Source: Nanoarchaeum sp. (GTDB lineage Archaea > Nanobdellota > Nanobdellia > SCGC-AAA011-G17 > PNOQ01). Taken from it: DNA of 48,090 nucleotides. Of the stretch, positions 1 to 8,154 are shown piece by piece. Each line of letters starts with the position of its first letter. Position 1 is the stretch's first letter. The DNA lies in assembly GCA_013824915.1 (NCBI GenBank), contig PNOQ01000053.1, positions 1 through 48,090 on the forward strand, in the 5' to 3' direction. Below the pieces are notes generated by a model. It saw only the letters and a list, made by a program, of their open reading frames with translations, was not told the DNA's origin and searched no databases. The position numbers and the translations under genes were made by a program.

Positions 1-601
1 CTTGTTTCTTTGGCATCCTAAAATGAGAGGATATATTCTTTGAAGATACTTTCTTTTTTTCGTTTATATAATTATAAAATTTATCAAATTCTGTAAGATA
101 TATCTTTTTCGGTTGTTCTGGAAGAACTAATTTTTTAATTTCCTCTTTTTTCTTTCTGGGGGTCTTTAATATTGATATTAGTTGGAATAATATCAAGAAA
201 CCGAAGACTATATGGATATATAAATTATTGAATAAATAGGATATTACTCCACCAACTAATAAAAATAAGATTAATAAAAATATTTTTAATCCTAAGACAG
301 ATTTTTTTCTTGGTTCTTTTATTTTCTTTTCTTTGGGAGCTTTTTCTTTTTTAGGTAGTACTACCTTAATCTTTTGTTCTTTGTTTTTTAATATTTCAAT
401 AGAACCGGCTAAGTTGTTAGTACTATTTGTTTTTTCTGTAACAGATTTTTTAGGAAATTTAAAAATTGGAGCTTTTACTTTCTTTTTTTGTAATAATTTT
501 TTTGTGTTGTTTTTTTGTTTAAGTTTATGATTAATTAAACTGATTCTTTTCTTTTTTTTATATTTAGAAATATTATGATTAACTCTTCTCTTTTTCCCCA
601 T
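1..601 (-). CDS. Lysine-rich protein with a transmembrane hairpin, 3' end outside the window
   Basis: Manual reverse-strand translation from ATG at 601 (MGKKRRVNHNISKYKKKKRI...) stays open to base 1; hydrophobic stretch LKIFLLILFLLVGGVISYLFNNLYIHIVFGFLILFQLISIL. Not in the supplied ORF track because it is truncated. Confidence 0.75.
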   Translation of the reverse strand, partial: MGKKRRVNHNISKYKKKKRISLINHKLKQKNNTKKLLQKKKVKAPIFKFPKKSVTEKTNSTNNLAGSIEILKNKEQKIKVVLPKKEKAPKEKKIKEPRKKSVLGLKIFLLILFLLVGGVISYLFNNLYIHIVFGFLILFQLISILKTPRKKKEEIKKLVLPEQPKKIYLTEFDKFYNYINEKKKVSSKNISSHFRMPKKQ

Positions 602-655
602 GATTATAGATCTCAAAAAATATGTTTATTAAAGATTGCTTTAATTAAGTAGTAG

Positions 656-1513
656 TTATAAAATTCTAGGGGTATTGTTTATTAATACATTCAAATCTGA
701 AAAGTTTATTAGGTACAATCCACGAGGATAATTTACCGTTATCATTTCGCCAGAATAGGGGAAAGTTGCAACTAATGATGTTGATATTGTAGCATTATTA
801 CGATCTAATTCAATACATTGCGTACATAAAGAGCCAATTGTTAAGTTAATTTGGTTATTTATCAAAAATCTGTTTATAGATGTGGAATTTAAAGCATAAT
901 TAGTTGTAGTAGCATTACCATTCGTGCCAATGAGAGTTAAGTTGAATATAAAATCACTTCCAGGATTTTGGGTCAACCATTGAACTGTTGGATTTGAAGC
1001 AGATGTTTGAGTGATATTTAATCCTACTCGTGATAAATATGTTCCGGGATAAACAGCTAAGATTACCCTATCATTTTGATTTATATGGGTATATCTAAAA
1101 TTGTTTGGCTCGGCGATAATAGGTATTTTTTCTGTGCTATTGTATACTTTACTTAAATCAAAACTTATTTCTTGTTGATCATTTTGTATATAACTAGATA
1201 AAGATTGCATTCTAGAATAAAATGATGAGCCATAATTGGTAAAATCTGTATCTAAAGTTTCTGCTATTTTTAGATTTGTAGAATTTGTATTGGTATCCCA
1301 AGAAATATCCATTGTTAATCCGTTATCTAGTTTGCTGATTATGTTATCTATTGAAACTTTTAAAAGGTATAATCTATCTAAAGAACCGGATTCTCCAAGT
1401 CTTTCGTTTGACTGTTGCAAGGTTTTTACAACTAATAAGGATAAAACTACGACTAACATAACTAAGAAGAATGCACTAAATGTGAAAAATATTCCTTTTT
1501 TTAGTCTAACCAT
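656..1513 (-). CDS. Pilin-like / membrane-anchored secreted protein (single N-terminal TM)
   Basis: N-terminus MVRLKKGIFFTFSAFFLVMLVVVLSLLVV followed by an extracellular-type Asn/Thr-rich region; overlaps the next gene in an operon. Confidence 0.65.
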   Translation of the reverse strand: MVRLKKGIFFTFSAFFLVMLVVVLSLLVVKTLQQSNERLGESGSLDRLYLLKVSIDNIISKLDNGLTMDISWDTNTNSTNLKIAETLDTDFTNYGSSFYSRMQSLSSYIQNDQQEISFDLSKVYNSTEKIPIIAEPNNFRYTHINQNDRVILAVYPGTYLSRVGLNITQTSASNPTVQWLTQNPGSDFIFNLTLIGTNGNATTTNYALNSTSINRFLINNQINLTIGSLCTQCIELDRNNATISTSLVATFPYSGEMITVNYPRGLYLINFSDLNVLINNTPRIL

Positions 1514-1929
1514 ATTTTATACTCCGCATTGCAAAAGCTCGATCCAGATGAAAAATAAAATTTGCCGCTTGTTATTGCTACATCATCGGGCGGTGAAGAA
1601 CCTACTTCGAAATTACATAATCCACCGGAATTACTTATTATGTACATATTAAATCGTTCTGGTAAAGTATCTTCTATAAACTGTGAAATTAATGCTTGAT
1701 TCGGGCTATCAAAATATCCTTTATATTGCATTATAACTATTAAATCTGTTCCTGTTCTTAATAATTGTAAGTTTGAATATGGATCTTGAGATTTTTGGAC
1801 TACAAAATAATTAGATACCATTAGTAGAGAGAAAACTACAACTAACGCTACAGCAACATCTAAAGTAAAGATGAATGCTTTTTTATGGCCCGCCTGAAAG
1901 CCAAAATTCAAGTATTGCTTCAGATTCAT
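1501..1929 (-). CDS. Pilin-like membrane-anchored protein
   Basis: N-terminal KKAFIFTLDVAVALVVVFSLLMVS resembles a type IV pilin-like helix; overlaps both neighbours. Confidence 0.6.
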   Translation of the reverse strand: MNLKQYLNFGFQAGHKKAFIFTLDVAVALVVVFSLLMVSNYFVVQKSQDPYSNLQLLRTGTDLIVIMQYKGYFDSPNQALISQFIEDTLPERFNMYIISNSGGLCNFEVGSSPPDDVAITSGKFYFSSGSSFCNAEYKIWLD

Positions 1930-2404
1930 TGTATATCACATATCTTTTTAAGGTTACATAAGTTGTATCATTTAACTTTTCGCCTTTCTCTATTTTTGGA
2001 TCAAAATCAGATCCGTCTATATTAGATAGTCTAAAATAATATTCATAATTATTTATACTTAACTTAGATTTTATATAGTCATACTCTAGATTTAGAAATG
2101 CGTTTAATTTATCATTATCTATTACATGATCTTGTTTTGCTAAACCTATTATAGTTACAGGATTTAATGATGTACCTTCATCAAATTTTTCCCATGCAGA
2201 AGGTTTTCCTGCATATCTAGTTAATAAATCAGAGATATGATATGCACGTATCATATTTGTATTTGTGTCTATTCTTTTTTCTATTTTTTCATTATAATTA
2301 TTTAACGTAATCATTATTCCTGTTACTAAAACTCCAAATATCATCGCAGCTATGAATAAGTCCAGTACAGCTATTTGTGCTTTTTTATTGTGTTTCGTTG
2401 ACAT
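1883..2404 (-). CDS. Pilin-like membrane-anchored protein
   Basis: NKKAQIAVLDLFIAAMIFGVLVTGIMI N-terminal helix; overlapping genes in the same operon. Confidence 0.6.
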   Translation of the reverse strand: MSTKHNKKAQIAVLDLFIAAMIFGVLVTGIMITLNNYNEKIEKRIDTNTNMIRAYHISDLLTRYAGKPSAWEKFDEGTSLNPVTIIGLAKQDHVIDNDKLNAFLNLEYDYIKSKLSINNYEYYFRLSNIDGSDFDPKIEKGEKLNDTTYVTLKRYVIYNESEAILEFWLSGGP

Positions 2405-4019
2405 TTTCTAAAATTATATAATTATTTTCATTTTTTATTTTTATATCGCCAAAAACTTGTTGATATGGAGCAAATGCAGAAAAATGACAAGTTATGTCGC
2501 TCTCTCTTTCTGGATGTGCAACCATATAATATGCTACAGAAATTAAATCGACTAAGACTTGAGAAAATTGTTTTGTTGGTATGTTAATATAATTGACATA
2601 GAAATCTCCAAAATAAAATATTTTGCCTTCACCATAATTCCAATATGCAATTGCAGGTTGATTTCTACTATCACTCATGTAAGAAGAATTTCTATATCTG
2701 GCTATTACTGTGAACTCATTATCTAACCCTTCAGAGAGAGGATTTAGGTCTATCCAGTCAACTCTTGTTCCTGTATTACTACTTCTTATCCCACTTATTT
2801 TAAGATTGTCCCCGCTGTTCAAATTTAGATTAAAGGTTTCTTCTCTCCAAATTTCTCCACTACCATAACCATTTGTAGATTGCCATGTGTGATTTAAATT
2901 TCCATTTATATAAAAACTATAATCATCGGGATTACCACTATCGTCTGTTTCATCACAATACCTAATAGTAATTTCATACTCTCCTGTAGTTTCTGGAAAA
3001 TTATTCAAAGATATATTTGCTTGTGTACCTGATGTTCCAGTATTTCTAGCACATCTCCCTGCGGATGGAGAAGAACAAGAACAAACTGAAGAAGAATAAT
3101 AACCGCCGTTTAAACTTAAACTCTCTGCTTCATAACCGGTAGTTGAAACATCATTATTAACATAAGGCCTTTCTTCAAAACTTAGTTGATCTCCAATTGC
3201 TAAATCAAATGCTTCATTAGTATTTTCAACTACAACATTGTATTGATGAGATGGAAAATAGTAATAATCACTAAATCTTTGATGAAGATTAATCCCAAAC
3301 ATTTCCCAATCGTTATCTAATGGCAAAGCATTTTCGCATCTGTAAGAAGTATTTGAAAAAGGCCCATAAGTAGATTCACTACAAAAAACATGTTCTGATA
3401 AAATCAAAGCATTCCCTTCTGAAACCCAATCTTCCAAACGATTAATATAATCTGTTGCATAATGATCATAATTAAGTGTTGCATCTTCTAAGTATATAGT
3501 ATTATAATTATCTAAATTATTCATCAAATCATGTATTGTTCTATTTATTCTCGTATTCATCCAAGGAGTTTGGTCGCAACCAGAAACACCAATATCACTA
3601 AAACAGTTCTTGTACCAATCTGGGTCTGGATCTAATTCTAAATTAACCCTATCATAAAAACTTTGTAAAGTTGGGCCCGATTCAGATGCTAAGAACGCTA
3701 TTCTTGGGACATCACCATATTCTTCAACACTATTTAATGTTTCAACACTAACCATGCTCCCATTAAAAGCAGTTATTAAAAAATCTGTATGTGTTTCTAC
3801 TTCGGTACCCGGACCAGAGATATAAACAGAATTTATTAGATTAACAATTTTTAAACATTCACTTCTTTTTTCTATGTAATCTTCTGTTTCCCCAAGTTTT
3901 ATTTGATGATTTAATGTAAAAACTGCAACTAGTAAAAATAAAAACATTATGATTCCTACCCCTAACATTACTTCAGGAGTTGATTGAGATTTACGATTTT
4001 TGTATTTGAATAGTACCAT
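2385..4019 (-). CDS. Large membrane-anchored secreted protein: GATase-like region with a carbohydrate-binding-module-like segment
   Basis: N-terminal KSQSTPEVMLGVGIIMFLFLLVAVF helix; VPRIAFLASESGP...NALILSEHVF and PAIAYWNYGEGKIFYFGDFYVNY flank EAESLSLNGGYY...GEYEITIRYCDETDDSGNPDDYSFYINGN...VDWIDL (CBM6/35-like). Confidence 0.6.
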   Translation of the reverse strand: MVLFKYKNRKSQSTPEVMLGVGIIMFLFLLVAVFTLNHQIKLGETEDYIEKRSECLKIVNLINSVYISGPGTEVETHTDFLITAFNGSMVSVETLNSVEEYGDVPRIAFLASESGPTLQSFYDRVNLELDPDPDWYKNCFSDIGVSGCDQTPWMNTRINRTIHDLMNNLDNYNTIYLEDATLNYDHYATDYINRLEDWVSEGNALILSEHVFCSESTYGPFSNTSYRCENALPLDNDWEMFGINLHQRFSDYYYFPSHQYNVVVENTNEAFDLAIGDQLSFEERPYVNNDVSTTGYEAESLSLNGGYYSSSVCSCSSPSAGRCARNTGTSGTQANISLNNFPETTGEYEITIRYCDETDDSGNPDDYSFYINGNLNHTWQSTNGYGSGEIWREETFNLNLNSGDNLKISGIRSSNTGTRVDWIDLNPLSEGLDNEFTVIARYRNSSYMSDSRNQPAIAYWNYGEGKIFYFGDFYVNYINIPTKQFSQVLVDLISVAYYMVAHPERESDITCHFSAFAPYQQVFGDIKIKNENNYIILENVNETQ

Positions 4020-4395
4020 TTTCTAAAATTTCAATCTCCATTTCAAATTGCCCTTGCTCTGCAGGTATTGAACCAGTTACTGGACCTTTTGTTGTATAAT
4101 AAAAATCAGAAATATCTCCGAAAATATTTACTTTGATTAAAATTTCAGTCCCGCTAACTCTTGTTTCAGTTATTCCGCCAGGCAGACTAATCATCACATA
4201 ATCTTTATTTCCGGGCCCAAAAGCATAAAGTGCATCTGAAGTTTTTCCAAGAGTTTGAACTGCATCTTCTAACTTTTCAACTTTAACATTTTGAGAGGAG
4301 TAATAACTTACATAATGGAATAAGGGGATTAAAACTACTAATAAAGCGCCCACTAGTATCATATATTCAAAAGCTGCCTGCCCCCTCTTTTTCAT
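3991..4395 (-). CDS. Class III signal peptide-containing (type IV pilin-like) protein
   Basis: MKKRGQAAFEYMILVGALLVVLIPL: archaeal class III signal peptide with Q-x-x-x-E core. Confidence 0.75.
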   Translation of the reverse strand: MKKRGQAAFEYMILVGALLVVLIPLFHYVSYYSSQNVKVEKLEDAVQTLGKTSDALYAFGPGNKDYVMISLPGGITETRVSGTEILIKVNIFGDISDFYYTTKGPVTGSIPAEQGQFEMEIEILENGTIQIQKS

Positions 4396-4523
4396 AATAC
4401 GAATTTCGTGTTAATAGTATATATAACTTATTGTTTTTTTGAATGTGACATATGGCAAACTTTATAAATTAGTATTTTTAGAAATAAGTTAGTATTATAA
4501 TAATTTAAAGAGGTGAAAAAGAG

Positions 4524-5012
4524 ATGAATAATAAAAAAGGACAAGCAGCTATGGAGTTCTTGATGACTTATGGTTGGGCAATTTTAGTTGTTTTGATTGC
4601 TATAGGTGCATTAGCATACTTCGGTGTTTTGAATCCAGGTAGATTCTTACCTTCAAGTTGTACAATAATGCCGGGTGTGTCTTGTGAAGATTTCCAAGCG
4701 ATAGATTCTACAGATACTGTATCATTGACTTTGAGAAATGGTATTGGTGATGATGTTACTAACGTAACAGTATTAATAAACCAACCAGATAGTAATGTTA
4801 CAATATGTCCGTTGACTTGTAGTAGTGGTTGTACAGGAACAAATACTATGCCAGATGGACAATTAGTTACATGGACATCAAGTAGTTGTACTGCAGGTAC
4901 AGGTGTTGGAGCACAAGGTAGTAAGTTTAAAGCAGATATCTTGTTTACATACACTACAGGTAGTAGTCTTTCACATACTAAGACTGGTTCTGTAACAACA
5001 CAGGTTGAATAA
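4524..5012 (+). CDS. Class III signal peptide-containing archaeal pilin, Cys-rich
   Basis: MNNKKGQAAMEFLMTYGWAILVVLIAIGALAYFGVL; own promoter (tttataaat near 4460) and gaggtg SD at about 4511. Confidence 0.85.
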   Translation: MNNKKGQAAMEFLMTYGWAILVVLIAIGALAYFGVLNPGRFLPSSCTIMPGVSCEDFQAIDSTDTVSLTLRNGIGDDVTNVTVLINQPDSNVTICPLTCSSGCTGTNTMPDGQLVTWTSSSCTAGTGVGAQGSKFKADILFTYTTGSSLSHTKTGSVTTQVE

Positions 5013-5069
5013 ACCTTTTTTCTTTCTTTTTTTAGTTAGTTTTTTATACTATTAATTTTAGTCATTTTA

Positions 5070-6536
5070 ATGGCAAAATATTATATAACAACTGCAATAG
5101 ATTATGTAAACGCAGCTCCTCACATAGGCCATGCTTATGAGAAGATATTAGCGGATGTTTTAGCTAGATGGAAGAGGCTTAATAATTTCGATGTTTTCTT
5201 TTTAACCGGAACAGATGAGAACGCACAAAAAAATGCTCAAGCTGCTAAAGAAGCTGGAATAACTACTAAAAAATTTGTGGATTTAAATTCTAAAAAATTT
5301 GAAGAACTTTGTAAAAAATTAAATATTTCTAATGATTATTTCATTAAAACGAGTGAAAAAAGACATTTTGAAGTTAGTCAATTAATATTTAAGAAAATTT
5401 ATGATAATGGGGATATTTACAAGAAGAAGTATTCTGGGCTATATTGTGTAGGTTGTGAAGCATTTTTAACTGAGAAAGATTTAGTTGATGGAAAATGTCC
5501 AGATCATAATAAAGCACCTAAGTTGATTGAAGAAGAAAATTATTTCTTTAAATTAAGTAAGTATGAAAAACAAATTTTAAAATTGGTTTCTAGTTCAAAT
5601 TTTATAATTCCTGAAGGTTGGAGAAACGAAATTGTTAATAGGATTAAATCAGATGGATTAAAAGATATATCTGTTAGTAGACCAGGAATGGATTGGGGCA
5701 TTGATGTACCTATAGACAAGGAACATAAAATTTATGTTTGGATTGATGCGCTAAGTAATTATATTTCAGCTTTAGATTATCCAAATGGTGCAAAGTTTAA
5801 AAAATATTGGCCTGCGGATGCACATGTAATCGGAAAAGGCATTAATTGGTTTCACTCTGTGATATGGCCCGCATTGTTAATGTCTGCTAAAATTGAAGTG
5901 CCTAAGAATATTTGGGTTCATGGGTATATAACTGTAGATGGGAAGAAAATAAGTAAAAGTTTGGGTAATTCTATAGATCCTGTTGCGTTAGTTGAAAAAT
6001 ATTCTACAGACATAGTTAGATATACTTTGTTGAAAGATGTTCCATTTAATCAGGATGGAGATTTTTCAGAAAAATCTTTGAAAGATAGGAATAATAACGA
6101 ACTAGCTAATGATTTAGGAAATTTGATTAGTAGGACTTTAAGTTTATGTGAGAAATTTTATTCTGGAAAAATAACAAAACAGAAAGATGATAGTTTGTTT
6201 AAAGAGTTGAATTTAGTTAAAATAAACGAATATATAGATAAATATGAATTACATAATGCCTTGGAAGAAATTTGGAAGTTTATACGAGCTACTAATAAAT
6301 ATGTAAATGATAAAGAACCTTGGAAGAATGAGGAAGATAGAGAACTTGTTTTATATAATATATTAGAAGCCATTAGAATAATTAGTATACTGATTAGTTC
6401 GTTTATACCTGAAACTAGCGATAGAATAAACAAGCAGATTGGTGTTAAAACGGGCGATATTAAAACTGTTAAGTTTGGTTTACAAAAAAATTATATTGTC
6501 AAGAAGGAGGGAATACTTTTTAGTAAGGTAGAATAA
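5070..6536 (+). CDS. metG: Methionyl-tRNA synthetase catalytic protein
   Basis: YYITTAIDYVNAAPHIGHAYEKILADVLARWKRL...FFLTGTDENAQ (HIGH motif), single Zn-type CVGC...CPDH, KKISKSLGNSI (KMSKS). Confidence 0.95.
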   Translation: MAKYYITTAIDYVNAAPHIGHAYEKILADVLARWKRLNNFDVFFLTGTDENAQKNAQAAKEAGITTKKFVDLNSKKFEELCKKLNISNDYFIKTSEKRHFEVSQLIFKKIYDNGDIYKKKYSGLYCVGCEAFLTEKDLVDGKCPDHNKAPKLIEEENYFFKLSKYEKQILKLVSSSNFIIPEGWRNEIVNRIKSDGLKDISVSRPGMDWGIDVPIDKEHKIYVWIDALSNYISALDYPNGAKFKKYWPADAHVIGKGINWFHSVIWPALLMSAKIEVPKNIWVHGYITVDGKKISKSLGNSIDPVALVEKYSTDIVRYTLLKDVPFNQDGDFSEKSLKDRNNNELANDLGNLISRTLSLCEKFYSGKITKQKDDSLFKELNLVKINEYIDKYELHNALEEIWKFIRATNKYVNDKEPWKNEEDRELVLYNILEAIRIISILISSFIPETSDRINKQIGVKTGDIKTVKFGLQKNYIVKKEGILFSKVE

Positions 6537-6537
6537 A

Positions 6538-6867
6538 ATGGAAATTGAATTTGAACAATGGGCTAATATGGATTTAAGAGTTGCTGAGATTATAGATGTT
6601 GAAGATCATCCGAATGCAGATAAATTGTATGTTTTGAGAGTTTTAATCGGTGAAGAAGAAAGAACTATTGTTGCAGGAATAAGAAAATATTATGGCAGAG
6701 AAGAGCTAATCGGAAAGAAAATAATTGTTTTTGCTAATTTGAAACCTGCTGTTTTACGTGGAATTGAAAGCCAAGGTATGTTATTAGCTGCTTCTGATTC
6801 TAACAAAGAGAATGTAGTTCTTTTAACAGTTGATAGTGATATTGAATCTGGGGCTAAGGTCGGTTAG
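6538..6867 (+). CDS. Stand-alone tRNA-binding (EMAPII/MetRS-beta type) OB-fold domain
   Basis: MDLRVAEIIDVEDHPNADKLYVLRVLIGEEERTIVAGIRKYY...NLKPAVLRGIESQGMLLAA is the tRNA_bind signature; starts 1 nt after the MetRS stop. Confidence 0.92.
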   Translation: MEIEFEQWANMDLRVAEIIDVEDHPNADKLYVLRVLIGEEERTIVAGIRKYYGREELIGKKIIVFANLKPAVLRGIESQGMLLAASDSNKENVVLLTVDSDIESGAKVG

Positions 6868-6869
6868 AA

Positions 6870-7631
6870 TTATTTCTTCTTTATCGTTTGTTTCCACAAT
6901 AATTCAAAATATGACTTAAAACTATCGGCAATGTCTTGATTGATTATTTCTACAGCTAACGGATGTTCTCCTTGAGGTATTGCTATTAATGTTGTATCTT
7001 TGTATATCATTGTCCAACTGGGAGTTTCTAAATTTTCAGGCATCCTTCTTGCTTGACATAATTTGTTTTGGTTTCTATTCTTGAGGACATCATTTGTGAC
7101 AGTATAATTGTAAAGTAATCTTGAACGTATTCCTAACTCATCAAGTTTTTTATTTGCTTGTTGCCATTTAGCATGATGATGTGTAGGTTGAGATGCAGGA
7201 AGCCCATAAATGACTACTTCGTCATCTTTTTTTAATACATCGTATCTTTTTTCGTAGGCAGTCATGAGTCCTTTGAAACCTTCATAAATTGTTGCGATGC
7301 TTTTTTTGTTAAATGCTTGTTTTTTTATAATTTCAGGAATAAGTTTTTGTAAATCTTCTCTTGTTTTGTTTAGGTTTTCTTTCTTTTTGTCTATATATTC
7401 GATTAACTGTGAAGGTTGTGCTGCTTGGAACACTTTTGTTTTTTCTTTGATAATATAGCTGACTAGTCCTTTTTTGATAAGTTTGTTTAAAATTCTGTAA
7501 ATAATACTTTTAGTAATTCCTGATTCTTCTAAAATTGGACCTATACTCGATGGGCCAGTTTCAATTAGAGCTAGATAGACCTTTATTTCTCCATTGGTCA
7601 TACCTGCTTCTTCTAACGGCGTAATATCCAT
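6870..7631 (-). CDS. TrmB-family transcriptional regulator
   Basis: N-terminal wHTH MTNGEIKVYLALIETGPSSIGPILEESGITKSIIYRILNKLIKKGLV plus a C-terminal TrmB-like sensor region. Confidence 0.85.
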   Translation of the reverse strand: MDITPLEEAGMTNGEIKVYLALIETGPSSIGPILEESGITKSIIYRILNKLIKKGLVSYIIKEKTKVFQAAQPSQLIEYIDKKKENLNKTREDLQKLIPEIIKKQAFNKKSIATIYEGFKGLMTAYEKRYDVLKKDDEVVIYGLPASQPTHHHAKWQQANKKLDELGIRSRLLYNYTVTNDVLKNRNQNKLCQARRMPENLETPSWTMIYKDTTLIAIPQGEHPLAVEIINQDIADSFKSYFELLWKQTIKKK

Positions 7632-7674
7632 ATTATTTGTTTTATTGTTGATTATTTAAACCTTTTTATTAGTG

Positions 7675-7690
7675 ATACTACTAGTGGTAT
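7675..7690. promoter_or_regulatory. Near-perfect palindrome ATACTACTAGTGGTAT in the divergent TrmB / 7774 promoter region (candidate operator)
   Basis: Only one symmetric pair of positions breaks the 16-bp dyad (T/G at positions 5 and 12); lies between the minus-strand TATA-like ggtttaaat and the plus-strand catataaat. Confidence 0.5.
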
Positions 7691-7732
7691 ACTAACATAT
7701 AAATACAGTAGTTACTAATAAGTAGTTATAAC

Positions 7733-7764
7733 AAGTCATAGCCACGGACTTAAAAGTGGCAGGA
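7733..7764 (+). ncRNA. Candidate structured 5' leader (H-type pseudoknot), copy 1
   Basis: AAGTC(7733-7737) ATA GCCAC(7741-7745) G GACTT(7747-7751) AAAA GTGGC(7756-7760) AGGA: AAGTC:GACTT and GCCAC:GTGGC interleave (a-b-a'-b'); SD-like AGGA follows directly. Confidence 0.5.
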
Positions 7765-7773
7765 TAATTAAAA

Positions 7774-8154
7774 ATGAAAAACATATTAACAGAAATAACA
7801 GACCATTTCGATTATACAAAAGAATATCTGGCACCATTAGGAACACGTAAATTTGATTTAGCTGCTCAAGAGAGTGCCGCATTATTTTATTATAGAAGCG
7901 GATTAATAAGAGGCAAAATTATTGGTTTAGGTTTAGAACAATCCATGGAAGATATTATAGATGGAATGAACATAACACACGAAAGAGTCATACCTACGGA
8001 CATTCATATTCTTGATTCCTTTTGCGATGGAAAATCTAGCCAACATTCTCGAGCTGCACATTATGAGTTACTTAAATTTGGTTTAGATTATGTAGACAAA
8101 TGGGTAATGTACAATAATTTATTCGCGGAGGAAAAAACCAATGACAAATCTTAA
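7774..8154 (+). CDS. Uncharacterised protein, no recognised family
   Basis: 126-aa ORF with promoter, leader and SD; overlaps the next ORF by 14 nt. Confidence 0.7.
   Translation: MKNILTEITDHFDYTKEYLAPLGTRKFDLAAQESAALFYYRSGLIRGKIIGLGLEQSMEDIIDGMNITHERVIPTDIHILDSFCDGKSSQHSRAAHYELLKFGLDYVDKWVMYNNLFAEEKTNDKS

Noticed and set aside
333-530. 65-aa plus-strand ORF
   Set aside because: Antisense to the long open minus-strand frame 1-601; Phe-rich product reflects Lys codons read in reverse.
1236-1652. 138-aa plus-strand ORF and similar antisense ORFs (e.g. 4568-4954, 22657-22845, 23128-23765, 25499-26035, 44063-45988)
   Set aside because: Antisense to strongly supported genes with biased codon usage; no independent start signals or domain matches.
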